A stretch of DNA of 64,000 nt from DASUBV01 sp963725175 (lineage in GTDB: Bacteria; Actinomycetota; Actinomycetes; Streptosporangiales; Streptosporangiaceae), in contig CAVRXH010000006.1 of the NCBI GenBank assembly GCA_963725175.1, positions 3,410,001-3,474,000 on the forward strand. Direction: 5' to 3'. The stretch's first letter is position 1, and each line of letters begins with the position of its first letter. The translations under genes and the position numbers were made by a program. Below, one piece after another: positions 8,584 through 22,797 of this stretch. The notes beneath the pieces were generated by a model. It worked only from the letters and a program-made list of their open reading frames with translations. It was not told the origin of the DNA and ran no database searches.

Positions 8584-9861
8584 TCATCCAGTCTGGGTGG
8601 CGTCCTCGCCCGCGACCGCGGCCGGCGGCTCGGCTGACGCCGCGGCCCGAGGTCGGGCGCGTTCGGAGATAAGCAGCACCGGCACGAAGGCGACCGCCAG
8701 GCAGGCGCCGCCCGCCCACATCGCGGCGCGAACGCTCGCGAACTGGCCGATCAGGCCGGAGGCGGCCGAGCCGGCGGCGAGCGCGCCGGTGGACATGAAC
8801 CGGAAGGTGGCGTTCATCCGGCCGAGCAGCGCCTCGGGAGTCTCCCGCTGCCGCATGCTCACGCCGATCACATTGAGGATGCCGGTCTTGAACATGGCCA
8901 GCGACCAGCCCGCCCCCGCCAGCCACAGCCACGGCCCGGCGGCGACCAGCCCGACCAGCAGCCCGGCGGGCGCCAGCACGACGCCGATCACGGCCAGGGT
9001 GCGCAGGTCACCGAGGCGGGCGGCGATGGGCCTAGCGCAGAACGAGCCGAGGAACAGCCCGGTCCCGCCCGCCGCCCAGAACAGACCAAGCTGGCCGGCG
9101 GACAGCCCGAGCTCGCGGGTGAACAGGACCGGCAGCATGGTGTTGACGATCTGGGTGCCGAAGTTGGTCACGGTGGGGACGATCGCGATGGCCCGCAGCA
9201 GCGGGCGGCCGAGGACATGCCGCAGCCCTTCGGTGATCTCGGCCCGCAGCCGCAGCGGCGCGCCGGCGCTCGGTGGCCGGGCGGACCGCTTGATGCCGAT
9301 GCAGCGCAGCGCCGAGGCCAGGTAGCCGGCGGCGGTGAAGACGATGGCGACCGGGGCGGTCAGTAACTGGGCGAGCCCGCCGCCCGCGCTGCGCCCGGCG
9401 ACGTTGCTGGCGGCGATCAGGCTGCCGATGGCGGTGTTCGCGCGCATCAGCGTCTCGCGCCCGGTGAGCTGCGGCAGGATGCTCTGCGACCCGACGTCGA
9501 AGAAGACCGTGGCGCAGCCGCTGGCCAGCACGATCACGTACAGCCACCACAGGGTCAGCGCGCCGAGCCACCACAGCAGCGGGATGGAGCCGAACAGCAC
9601 GGCGCGGCTGAGGTCGGCGGCAATGAGCACCCGCCGGTGCCGCATCCGGTCCACCCAGGCGCCCGCGGGCAGGCCGATGAGCAGGAACGCGATGGTGCTC
9701 AGCGTGGCCAGCAGGCCGACCTGTCCAGGGCTGGCGTGCAGCGCCATGACGGCGACCAGCGGGACGGCGACGTAGCCGATGTTGGTGCCGAGCTGGCTGA
9801 CGGCCGTGGCGGCGAACAGCGCACGGAAGCTGGGGACCCGCCAGGGGGACTCTGGCTGCAT
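8584..9861 (-). CDS. MFS exporter (EntS-like), NRPS operon
   Basis: 425 residues with about twelve hydrophobic segments. The N-terminus 'FRALFAATAVSQLG' and the 'GAWVDRMRHRRVLI' loop are typical of the enterobactin-exporter-like / DHA3 branch of the major facilitator superfamily. It starts 29 bp after the stop of the downstream NRPS gene on the same strand, so it is probably co-transcribed and likely exports the NRPS product or confers self-protection (inference from context). The C-terminus is Ala/Pro-rich. The ~100 bp between it and the HNH gene hold no gene. Confidence 0.85.
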   Translation of the reverse strand: MQPESPWRVPSFRALFAATAVSQLGTNIGYVAVPLVAVMALHASPGQVGLLATLSTIAFLLIGLPAGAWVDRMRHRRVLIAADLSRAVLFGSIPLLWWLGALTLWWLYVIVLASGCATVFFDVGSQSILPQLTGRETLMRANTAIGSLIAASNVAGRSAGGGLAQLLTAPVAIVFTAAGYLASALRCIGIKRSARPPSAGAPLRLRAEITEGLRHVLGRPLLRAIAIVPTVTNFGTQIVNTMLPVLFTRELGLSAGQLGLFWAAGGTGLFLGSFCARPIAARLGDLRTLAVIGVVLAPAGLLVGLVAAGPWLWLAGAGWSLAMFKTGILNVIGVSMRQRETPEALLGRMNATFRFMSTGALAAGSAASGLIGQFASVRAAMWAGGACLAVAFVPVLLISERARPRAAASAEPPAAVAGEDATQTG

Positions 9862-9890
9862 GGCCGGCGCCTGGGCTGAGTGCTGCCCGG

Positions 9891-12800
9891 TCAGGCCGGG
9901 CGCGCGGCGGGGCTTAGGTGCGCGGCCAGCAACGGCCCGATGCTGGCGAGCGCGGCCCGCTGCATCATCGCGCCGTGTGCCGCGGCGACCTGGTGCGTCA
10001 GGACGCGGCCGGTGACATGCGGCTGCCAGGCCGCCGGGCCTGGCACCGTGCCAGGGCGGTCCCAGGTGGCGGCGAAGAACAGCATATCTCCATGGTAGAT
10101 CCGGCCCGTGATAGTCCCGGCGATCGCGAAATTGTGCGCGAACACTCCGGCCAGCGCGGTGATAGCGGCGGCGGGCAGCCCGGCCAGCGGGCTGCCGTCT
10201 CGCCGGGTCGGCGCGGCCAGGTCCGCCAGGGTCAGCGGGCCGTCGGCGGTCATCCCCAGGGAATCAAGCAGCCGGGCCAGCAGGGCCGGGTCGGCGGCGT
10301 CGGGCGCAGCGGTGGCCGGACCGGCCGCGGGGTAGCCGTCGAGGACGGCGAGCAGGCCGACGTCCTGGCCGTCCCGCTGGAGCAGGGCGGCGATTTCCTG
10401 GGCCACGCCGCCGCCGAACGACCAGCCGAGCAGCCGGTAGGGGCCGGCTGGACCGCGCGGATCTCCCGCAGGTAGTCGACGGCCATCTCGGCGATGCTCG
10501 CGCTCCGCGCGGCCGGGTCGGCGAGCCCGCGTGCCTGGAGCGCGTACAGCGGGACGCCAGACGGCAGGTGCGGCAGCAGCGCCGCGTAGCACCAGCCGAT
10601 GCCCGCCGCCGGGTGCACGCAGAACAGCGGCGGCGCGGTGCCCTCGGCACGCAACGGCAGCAGCACCGCCAGCGGGTCGGCCCACGCCACCTCGCCAGCT
10701 TCGGCCAGCCGGGCGCCCAGGCCAGCCACGGTCGGCGTCTCGAACAGGGCGGGCAACGGCAGCCGGACGCCGAGCCTGGCCCGGATCCGGCTGGCCAGCC
10801 GGGCGCCGAGCAGCGAGGTGCCGCCCAGCTCGAAGAAGCTGTCGTCGATGCCGACCAGGTCCCGGCCGAGCACCCCGGCGAACAGCTCGCACAGTGCGGC
10901 CTCCCGCTCGTCGCGCGGCCCGCGCGAGCCCTCGCCGCCGGCCGCGCTGCGGCCTGCCGGACTGCGGTCTGCCGGGCTGCGGCCTGCCGGGCTGGCGACC
11001 GCCGGTTCCGGGGCGGGCAGCGCGGCCCGGTCCACCTTCCCGTTGGCGGTCAGCGGCAGGGCGTCAAGCAGGACGAGCGCGGACGGCACCAGGTAAGGCG
11101 GCAGGCTGGCGGCCGCGTGCGCGCGCACGTCCGAAACGTCGAGCCTGCTGTCGGCGGCTGGCAGCAGGTAGCCCACGAGCCGCTTACCCCCCGGAATGTC
11201 CTCGCGGGCTACCACGATCGCTGCGGCGATACCGGGATAGCGGGCCAGCACGGCCTCGGCCTCGGCGGGCTCGATCCGAAAGCCGCGAATTTTCACCTGG
11301 TCGTCGGCCCGGCCCAGGTGATCGAGCAGCCCGCCGTTCAGCCACCGCGCCACATCCCCCGACCGGTACATTCGCCCGCCCACAGGCCCGAAGGGGCACG
11401 CTACGAACCGCGCCGCCGTCAGCCCCACCCGCCCCAGGTACCCCCGCGCCAGCCCGCTGCCCGCCAGGTATAGCTCACCCGCGACTTCCGCCGGCACCGG
11501 CTGCAGCCACCCGTCCAGCACGTAGGCACGCATGTTGTCCAGCGGCCGGCCCACCGGCACGGGGCTCACGGGCACGGGGCTCGCAGGGCCAGGGCTCGCA
11601 GGGCCAGGGCTAGTGGCGCCGGGGCTCGCGGGGCCAACGTCCCGCTCGCCTCGATCCGGGCCGCCGGACGGCTCGATCGCGTGACTGGTCGCGAGCACGG
11701 TGACCTCGGTAGGCCCGTAGCCGTTGACGACTGTGGTCTCCGGGCAGGCGGCGCGGACTCGCGCGACGGCGCCCGGCGACGCGGTGTCGCCGCCCGTCCA
11801 GGCCTGCCGCAGCCCGGCCAGCGCGCCGGGCAGCTCGTCGGCGACGACCTGGAACAGCCCGCTGGTCAGCAAGAGCGCGGTGACTCCGTGCCCGGCCACC
11901 ATGTCAGCAAGCGCGTCCGGGCTCAGCTCGCCGGGCGGCGCGACGACCACGCAGCCGCCGGTGAGCAGCGGCACCCACATCTCATAGACCGAGGCGTCGA
12001 AGGCATACGGGGAGTGCAGCAGCACCCGCCGGTGCGTGCCGCCCTGAAAGCATCGGTCGACGGCGAGCTCGGTGACGTCCTGCTGGGCGATAGCCACGCC
12101 CTTGGGCAGGCCGGTGGACCCGGAGGTGTACATCAGGTAGCCGAGCTGGCCGGGCAGCACCGGCCCTGGCTCGGCCTCAGGGACGCCCGCCGAGTCCAGC
12201 TCCGCCAGCGTGACCACGCGCACCGGAGCGTCGGGGCAGACGGCCGTGGCCGACGCCGCGTCGCGAGCGGCAATGGCGGCACCGGCCAGCGTGTCATCGG
12301 TGAGCAGCAGCCGGGCGCCGCAGTCGGCCAGCACCCAGGCGTGCCGCGCGGCCGGGTTGCCCGCGCGCAGCGGCACGTAATAGCCGCCGGCCGCCAGGAT
12401 CGCCAGGGTGGCGGTTACCAGCCCGGCCGAGCGCTCCATCAGCACCGCAACCGGCGTCTCCGCGCCAACGCCGAGTCCGGCCAGCCGCCGGGCGAGCCGG
12501 GTCACCCGGGCGCTCAGCTCGGCATAGGGCAGCTCACCGTCCGCGCCGGACAAGGCCGTGGCCCGCGGCGTGCGGGCCGCCTGCGCGGCGAAGGCCGCCG
12601 CGATGCCGAGCGCCGGGACCGGGCGGGCGGTCTGGTTCCAGCCGTGCACGAGCTGGTGCCGCTCCGCGGCACCGAGGATGCCGAGCTGGCCGACCGGCCG
12701 GTCCGGCTCGGTGACCGCGGCGGTCAGCAGCCGCGCGAACCGGGCCGCCAGCGCCCGCGCGGCAGCGGGGGTGAACAGGTCCCGCGCGTACTCCAGCCGA

Positions 12801-14001
12801 CCAGCTAGCCCGGTGGCCGGGCCGCCGGGCGGCGCGCCATCGGTGACAGAAAGTGTGAGGTCGAACTTGGCGACCTGGCCCCCGGCCGGCTCGACGGTGA
12901 CGCCAAGCCCGTCGAGCGCGAACCGGGCCTGCTCGGTGTTGTGCACCGCCAGCATGACCTGGAACAGCGGGTGCGCGCCCGGCGAGCGCGGCGGGTTCAG
13001 CACCTCGACCAGGTGCTCGAACGGCACGTCCTGATGATCGAGCGCGCCCAGCACCGTGGCCCGCGCGCGGGCCACGAGCTCGCGGAACGTCGGCTCGCCG
13101 CCGGTGCCGATCCGCAGCACCAGCGTGCTGACGAAGAACCCGACCAGGTCTTCCAGCGCGTCGTCGGCACGCCCCGCCGTCACCGTGCCGACCGGGATGT
13201 CGGGGCCGGCGCCCAGCCGGGTCAGCAGCGCCGCGAGCGCGGCGGCCAGCACCATCAGCAGGCTGGCCCTGGCCTGAGCCGCCAGGGCCAGCAGGTCCCG
13301 GTGCGCCGCCGCGCCGATCTCGAAGGCGACGGTGCCGCCCGCATACGAGGACCGGTCGGGGCGCGGCAGGTCGCCGGGCAGTTCCAGCCGCTCGGGCAGC
13401 CCGGCGAGCTCGCGGGTCCAGTAGGCGGTCTGGCGGCTCAGCAGGCTGGCGGGATCGTCCGCGCTGCCGAGCAGCTCGCGGTGCCACAGCGCGTAGTCGG
13501 CGTACTGCACCGGCAGCGGCTCGAAGTCCGGCGCGGCGCCCGCGCGCCTGGCCCGGTAGGCGGCGGCCAGGTCCCTGGCCAGCGGCGCCATCGACCAGCC
13601 GTCGGCGGCGATGTGGTGCAGCACCAGGACCAGGACGTGCTCGTCTGGCGATAGCCGCAGCAGCAGGACCCGCAGCGGCAGGTCGGCGGCCAGGTCGAAG
13701 CCGCGCCGGCAGTACCCGGCGACCTCCGTGGCGACCTGTTCCGCCGCGACCTGCCGCTCGCTGATCTCCGGCCGCGCCGCGCCGGCGTCCAGGATGCGCT
13801 GGTACGGCTCGCCCCGCTCGTCCTCGCCGAACACGGTGCGCAGGCTCTCGTGCCTGGCCAGCAGGTCACCGAGGGCGGCGCGCAGCGCGGCACGGTCCAG
13901 GGGCCCGCGCAGCCGCAGCGCGACGGGAATGAGGTAGGCGGCGCCCTCCCCGGTGAGCTGGTTCAGCAGCCACATCCGGCGCTGGGCGAAGGACAGCGGG
14001 A

Positions 14002-14005
<4 letters not shown>
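9891..14005 (-). CDS. Non-ribosomal peptide synthetase, C-A-PCP-TE termination module (frameshift in TE)
   Basis: About 1,372 residues after frame repair. Order: condensation domain (HHIAADG, matching HHxxxDG, coded near 13.6 kb), adenylation domain (YTSGSTGLPKG; FDASVYE; NGYGPTE; NGKVD), carrier protein (LGGTSLLGARL, Ser for phosphopantetheine) and type I thioesterase. The reading frame changes at about 10440-10447: upstream frame ends 'REIRAVQPAP', downstream frame resumes 'GPYRLLGWSFGGG' with the GxSxG nucleophile. Restoring 4 bases (GGCC) gives an uninterrupted 'RAVQPAGPYRLLGWSFGG'. The TE continues with AVLDGYP (Asp) and a C-terminal HGAMM His. The start GTG overlaps the stop of the preceding NRPS gene (GTGA), indicating translational coupling. 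Extracted A-domain code (by eye): D-A-Y-L-A-T-G-V-L-K; substrate not assigned. Confidence 0.85.
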
Positions 14006-19172
<5,167 letters not shown>

Positions 19173-19307
19173 TTTCAAAGAATCCGCTGAGACAGTCCTG
19201 GTCGTCAACGGCAGAAATGATGACCGAACAGGCAAGAAGCCCCAATGGTCACAACTAACCCATCCGCACCTGCTCACGCTGTGCCACCGAATGCCGCCAT
19301 TCCGCTC

Positions 19308-19336
19308 TTGACACCCCCTGAACTGAGACTTAACGT
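19308..19336 (+). promoter_or_regulatory. Sigma-70-type promoter for the micro-ORF/Dyp transcript
   Basis: TTGACA at 19308-19313 and TAACGT at 19331-19336 are separated by 17 bp, close to the vegetative (HrdB) consensus. Transcription would run rightwards, start near 19343 and cross the palindrome at 19346 and both micro-ORFs. Confidence 0.6.
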
Positions 19337-19345
19337 CCCAGGCAG

Positions 19346-19360
19346 ATGCACATTGTGCAT
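19346..19360. promoter_or_regulatory. Operator-like palindrome ATGCAC-ATT-GTGCAT
   Basis: A perfect 6-3-6 inverted repeat sits immediately downstream of the predicted +1 of the rightward promoter, where a bound repressor would block initiation. It also lies upstream of the leftward NRPS operon. The regulator is unknown. Confidence 0.45.
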
Positions 19361-19398
19361 GCATTGAGCACGATTAGCTCAGGTAGGGGAGGTGCGGA

Positions 19399-19452
19399 AT
19401 GTTCACGGTTGCAGCCCCCGGTTCGCCCGGTGGGAGCGCGAGTGCGCTCTAA
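19399..19452 (+). CDS. Micro-ORF 1, 17-residue peptide MFTVAAPGSPGGSASAL
   Basis: An ATG at 19399 follows a strong Shine-Dalgarno (GGGGAGGTG, 19386-19394) and reads 17 codons to TAA. The peptide starts Met-Phe-Thr and ends Ser-Ala-Leu, as does micro-ORF 2. It lies ~55 bp downstream of the predicted transcription start. It could be a leader peptide (it has no run of one rare codon), a signalling peptide, or a small precursor. No homologue is known to me. Confidence 0.45.
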   Translation: MFTVAAPGSPGGSASAL

Positions 19453-19474
19453 AGGCTAATTTCGGACAATCTGC

Positions 19475-19510
19475 CTGATGCCAGCGACCCCCTGCGGGCG
19501 CTGGCATCAG
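19475..19510 (+). promoter_or_regulatory. 12-bp stem hairpin between the micro-ORFs
   Basis: CTGATGCCAGCG (19475-19486) and CGCTGGCATCAG (19499-19510) are perfect complements around a 12-nt loop. There is no T tract after it, so it is not a standard intrinsic terminator. It may be an RNA processing or stabilising element, or an attenuator paired with translation of micro-ORF 1. Confidence 0.5.
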
Positions 19511-19561
19511 CGCCTGCGTGAATGGCGCCCGGCCGAGATAAAGCCAGGGAGGTGTACGAGG

Positions 19562-19594
19562 ATGTTCACTTCTAAGAGCGGCAGCGCCCTTTAA
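19562..19594 (+). CDS. Micro-ORF 2, 10-residue peptide MFTSKSGSAL
   Basis: An ATG at 19562 follows GGGAGGTG (19547-19554) at good spacing and reads ten codons to TAA. It shares the Met-Phe-Thr start and Ser-Ala-Leu end with micro-ORF 1. It lies 34 bp upstream of the Dyp peroxidase start. Function unknown. Confidence 0.45.
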   Translation: MFTSKSGSAL

Positions 19595-19628
19595 TCTCAC
19601 GCACGCCCTGACGGGATAGTGACACCGC

Positions 19629-20891
19629 GTGCCTGCGTCTCCGCCATCAGACGACCAGCCGCCCGCATCTGGCGGCGGGGCTCGGCTCAGCAGGCGCGGC
19701 GTGCTCGGTGCGCTGGCCGGGGCTGGCGTGTCCGGCGTCGCGGGCGCGGCGGCGGGTGCCGCGCTGCGCGGCGGTCAGTCCCAGGCAGCGTCCGGCCAGG
19801 ACGGGACCGGCGCGATCGCCCCGTTCGGCGGGCCGCACCAGGCCGGCATCGCCACCCGTCGCCCGGCGAGCCTGGTACTGGCCGCATGTGACGTGACCAC
19901 CGCGGACCGGCCGGAGCTGGCCGGCCTGCTGCGCGCCTGGACCGTGGCGATCGCCGAGCTGGCGGCGGGGGACCCGGCGGGCCCGGACGACAGCGGTGAG
20001 ACCCGCGGGCTGCCCCCGTCCGCGCTGACCATCACGGTCGGCTTCGGCCCTGGCCTGTTCGGCGAGCGGTTCGGCCTGGCCCGTCAGCTTCCGCTGTCCC
20101 TGCGGCCGCTGCCGGAGTTCCCCGGCGACCGGATCGACCAGGGCCTGACCGGCGGTGACCTCGTGATCCAGGCGTGCGCCGAGGGCGAGGTGGTCGCCGC
20201 GCACGCCGTCCGCCAGCTCGCCAGGATCGGCGCTGGCGCGGTCCGGCCGCGCTGGCTGACGGCCGGCTTCGCGCCCGTGCCCGAGTCACCCGGCGGGGCT
20301 ACCCCGCGCAACCAGCTCGGGTTCAAGGACGGCACCGCCAACCCGGTGCCGGGATCGCGGGCCTTTGACGCCACCGTGTGGGTGCCGTCAAGCTCGGGCC
20401 CGGCCTGGCTCGCGGGCGGCACCTACCTGTGCTATCGCAAGGTAAAGATCGCGCTGCCGAGCTGGGACGCGCTCAGCGTGGCCGACCAGCAGGTCGTGAT
20501 CGGGCGGGTCAAGGGATCTGGCGCGCCGCTGTCCGGCGGGACCGAGCACTCGCCGCTGCGGCTCGCTGCCCGTGACGCTGACGGCGCGCTCGCCATCCCG
20601 GCGGACAGCCATGTCCGGCTGGCAGCGCCGCAGCTCAACGACGGCGCGCAGCTCTACCGGCGCAGCTTCGCCTACGAGGACGGGATCGACGCGGCCACCG
20701 GCCACCCGGACGCCGGGCAGCTCTTCCTCGCCTTCGCGGCCAGCCCGGAACAGCAGTTCGTGCCCATCCTGGCCCGGCTGTCGGCCAGCGACCAGCTTAA
20801 CCAGTTCACCACGCACGTCGCGTCCGGCCTCTGGGCGGTGCCGCCCGCGCCGCGACGCGGCGGCTTCCTCGGCGACGCCCTGCTGGCCTGA
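19629..20891 (+). CDS. Dyp-type haem peroxidase, Tat-exported (EfeB-like)
   Basis: 420 residues. The N-terminus carries a twin-arginine signal (LSRRGVLGALAGAGVSGVAG, residues ~20-39). The Dyp hallmark GxxDG is present as NQLGFKDGTANP, with distal Asp; 'YLCYRKVKI' and the C-terminal 'FLAFAASPEQQFVPI' region are typical of the B/EfeB-like group. It would fold with haem in the cytoplasm and act outside, oxidising organic substrates or porphyrins with peroxide. No EfeU or EfeO gene lies beside it, so an iron-uptake operon is not supported. The GTG start at 19629 follows ACGGGA. It is probably transcribed with the micro-ORFs. Confidence 0.85.
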   Translation: MPASPPSDDQPPASGGGARLSRRGVLGALAGAGVSGVAGAAAGAALRGGQSQAASGQDGTGAIAPFGGPHQAGIATRRPASLVLAACDVTTADRPELAGLLRAWTVAIAELAAGDPAGPDDSGETRGLPPSALTITVGFGPGLFGERFGLARQLPLSLRPLPEFPGDRIDQGLTGGDLVIQACAEGEVVAAHAVRQLARIGAGAVRPRWLTAGFAPVPESPGGATPRNQLGFKDGTANPVPGSRAFDATVWVPSSSGPAWLAGGTYLCYRKVKIALPSWDALSVADQQVVIGRVKGSGAPLSGGTEHSPLRLAARDADGALAIPADSHVRLAAPQLNDGAQLYRRSFAYEDGIDAATGHPDAGQLFLAFAASPEQQFVPILARLSASDQLNQFTTHVASGLWAVPPAPRRGGFLGDALLA

Positions 20892-20917
20892 CCGGCCGCC
20901 TGGCTCAGGTCGCCGCC

Positions 20918-21754
20918 CTACCAGATGACGGTGAAGCTGTTGCCCGCCGCGTTGAGCCCGCTGGTGCTGCCGCCGGTCGGGACGATCTTGTCGTAGGGGA
21001 ACGTGGAGATGACCCCGCTGACCGAGCCTGCCGTAACCGTCGCGTTGGTCAGGGTCCAGGTGATGATGCCGATTCCGGTGCCCGGGCTGTCGGCCGGCCC
21101 GGCGATCCACTCCGCGCTGGAGTCCGCGCAGTCGGTGCACGTCTGGGTGACGCTGAAGCTGTTCGCGGTGTGCGTGGCGTCGGTGACCTTGAGGGTGTAG
21201 GTGGTGCCGCTGCGGTTGATCGACCCGGTGATCGCGTCCCCGGCCGCCACCGTTTCGCCCTCTACCTGAATGGCATTGGTCGGGTACATCTCCCACCAGG
21301 AGTAGTAGTAGGCCGTGGACTGGTAGCACTCGGCGAGCGTGCCCGCCTGCTCGACGGTGCCGCCGCTGAACCCGTCGAGCCCGACCCAGGTTGTCATCGT
21401 GGTGGTGGACGATGTGCAGGTGACGGCGGGCTGTGTCCACTTGCCGCCGACCTTGCTGAAGGTTTCGCTGATGTCCGCGTAGCCGCCCCAGTTCGAGCTG
21501 CTGACCGTGGTCGCCGGGGTAACGCGGGAACCGCTGGCCTGGCGGGCGGCATCGCGCCGCCACCGGGCCGTCATCCGCCGGATGCTGGCCACGGCGATGG
21601 CACGGGCCTGCCGCGCGGCGGCGGCGCGGGCGGCCGCCTGGTGCCCGGCACTGTGCGGCACGGCCGCTCCGGCGGGGGCGGCGGCCAGGGACATGACGGT
21701 CACCGCCGCGCAGGCGGCGAGTGAGCCGGAGAGCAGGCGCGGCAGGTGGCGCAT
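20918..21754 (-). CDS. Secreted G1-family (eqolisin) glutamic endopeptidase
   Basis: 278 residues with a signal peptide (basic start MRHLPRLL, then SLAACAAVTVMSLAAAPAGAA). The peptidase G1/A4 core is clear: 'SSNWGGYAD', 'WVGLDGFSGGTVEQAGT' containing the Gln of the catalytic pair, 'SWWEMYP', and 'SSAEWIAG' containing the catalytic Glu. Such enzymes digest protein at acid pH. It is a close paralogue of the next gene and is separated from it by 73 bp, a tandem duplication. Here AEWIAG replaces the AEWIAE of its neighbour. Confidence 0.85.
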   Translation of the reverse strand: MRHLPRLLSGSLAACAAVTVMSLAAAPAGAAVPHSAGHQAAARAAAARQARAIAVASIRRMTARWRRDAARQASGSRVTPATTVSSSNWGGYADISETFSKVGGKWTQPAVTCTSSTTTMTTWVGLDGFSGGTVEQAGTLAECYQSTAYYYSWWEMYPTNAIQVEGETVAAGDAITGSINRSGTTYTLKVTDATHTANSFSVTQTCTDCADSSAEWIAGPADSPGTGIGIITWTLTNATVTAGSVSGVISTFPYDKIVPTGGSTSGLNAAGNSFTVIW

Positions 21755-21827
21755 GGCAGAGACCTCTCTAGGAGAAGGGGACGAGGCCGCGGCCGGGCGC
21801 GTAGCCCGGCCGCGGCACTCGGCTCAG

Positions 21828-22682
21828 CTAGGAGCTGCGCTCCCAGGTGACGGTGAAGCCGTTGCCGGCGCTGTTCAGCGGGCCGGTGGCCGCCTCGGTG
21901 TTGCCCGAGCCGTCGACCATGGTGATGTTGTCGTCGGCGAAGGTGGAGATGACGCCGGAGGTCGAGCTGGTCTTGACGGTCGCGCCGCTCTCGGTCCAGC
22001 TATGGAAGTCCGACAGCGGGTAGACGCCCGCGGAGCCGCTCGGCGCCTCGGCGATCCACTCGGCGCTGGAGTTGGCGCAGCCAGAGCAGGTCTCGGTCTT
22101 GCTGAAGCTGTTCGCGGTGTGCGAGGAGTCGGTGACCTTCAGCGCGTAGCTGGAGCCGCTGCGGACCACGGACGCCGAGATGCTGTCGCCGCTGGCGACG
22201 GACTCGCCGACCACCTGGATGGAGTTAGTCGGGTACATCTCCCACCAGGAGTACTGGTAGGCGGTGCCGCCGTAGCACTCGGCGAGCGTGCCGTCCTGCT
22301 CCACGGAAGAGCTGCTGAAGCCGTCGATGCCGACCCAGAAGGCCGCCAGCGATTCCGTCGACGTGCAGGTGATCGAGGGCTCCGTCCAGTTGCCCGTGAC
22401 CGTGGTGAAGCCGCTGCCGGTGTCGGCGTAGCCAGACCAGTTGGTGCTCGACACGTCGGTCAGGCCCTTGATGCCGGTCGCGTGCTCAGTGACCGCGTGG
22501 TTGGTGGGGTGCTGCCCGATGGACAGGTGCTCGATCGCGTTCCGCGCGATGGCGAGCGCGCGGGCGCTCTGCGAGGGGGCGGGGTGAGTGCTGGCGCTGG
22601 CGGGACCGGCGGCCATCATCAGGCCCACTACCGGCGCGCAGGCCGCTAAAGAGACGAGGGCGAGGCGGGGGAAACGACGCAT
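21828..22682 (-). CDS. Secreted G1-family (eqolisin) glutamic endopeptidase, paralogue
   Basis: 284 residues with a signal peptide (MRRFPRLALVSLAACAPVVGL to ASA). Same core as its neighbour: 'STNWSGYAD', 'WVGIDGFSSSSVEQDGT' (catalytic Gln), 'SWWEMYPTNSIQV' and 'SSAEWIAEAP' (catalytic Glu). The order on the minus strand is this gene, then the 278-residue paralogue, so they may share a transcript. The upstream region 22683-22800 is unusually AT-rich for this window and may hold the promoter. Confidence 0.85.
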   Translation of the reverse strand: MRRFPRLALVSLAACAPVVGLMMAAGPASASTHPAPSQSARALAIARNAIEHLSIGQHPTNHAVTEHATGIKGLTDVSSTNWSGYADTGSGFTTVTGNWTEPSITCTSTESLAAFWVGIDGFSSSSVEQDGTLAECYGGTAYQYSWWEMYPTNSIQVVGESVASGDSISASVVRSGSSYALKVTDSSHTANSFSKTETCSGCANSSAEWIAEAPSGSAGVYPLSDFHSWTESGATVKTSSTSGVISTFADDNITMVDGSGNTEAATGPLNSAGNGFTVTWERSS

Positions 22683-22773
22683 GGGGGAGGCGCCTTTCGC
22701 ACTATGGGCGGCCGGGATGACCGCACGCGTCCTGAGCGTAACTTTATGTAGCCATGATCACCAATATTGTAAT

Positions 22774-22790
22774 TTTGAGTACAGCTCAAA
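22774..22790. terminator. Hairpin in AT-rich gap after the GH39 gene
   Basis: TTTGAG and CTCAAA form a perfect 6-bp stem around TACAG, with A/T runs on both sides. It lies just after the stop of the leftward GH39 gene. The stem is weak for a GC-rich host, and a regulatory role for the peptidase promoter is also possible. Confidence 0.35.
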
Positions 22791-22797
22791 TTTATGA

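Noticed and set aside
19629..20891. efeUOB ferrous-iron uptake operon
   Set aside because: Only the Dyp/EfeB-like gene is present; no permease or EfeO gene lies on either side.
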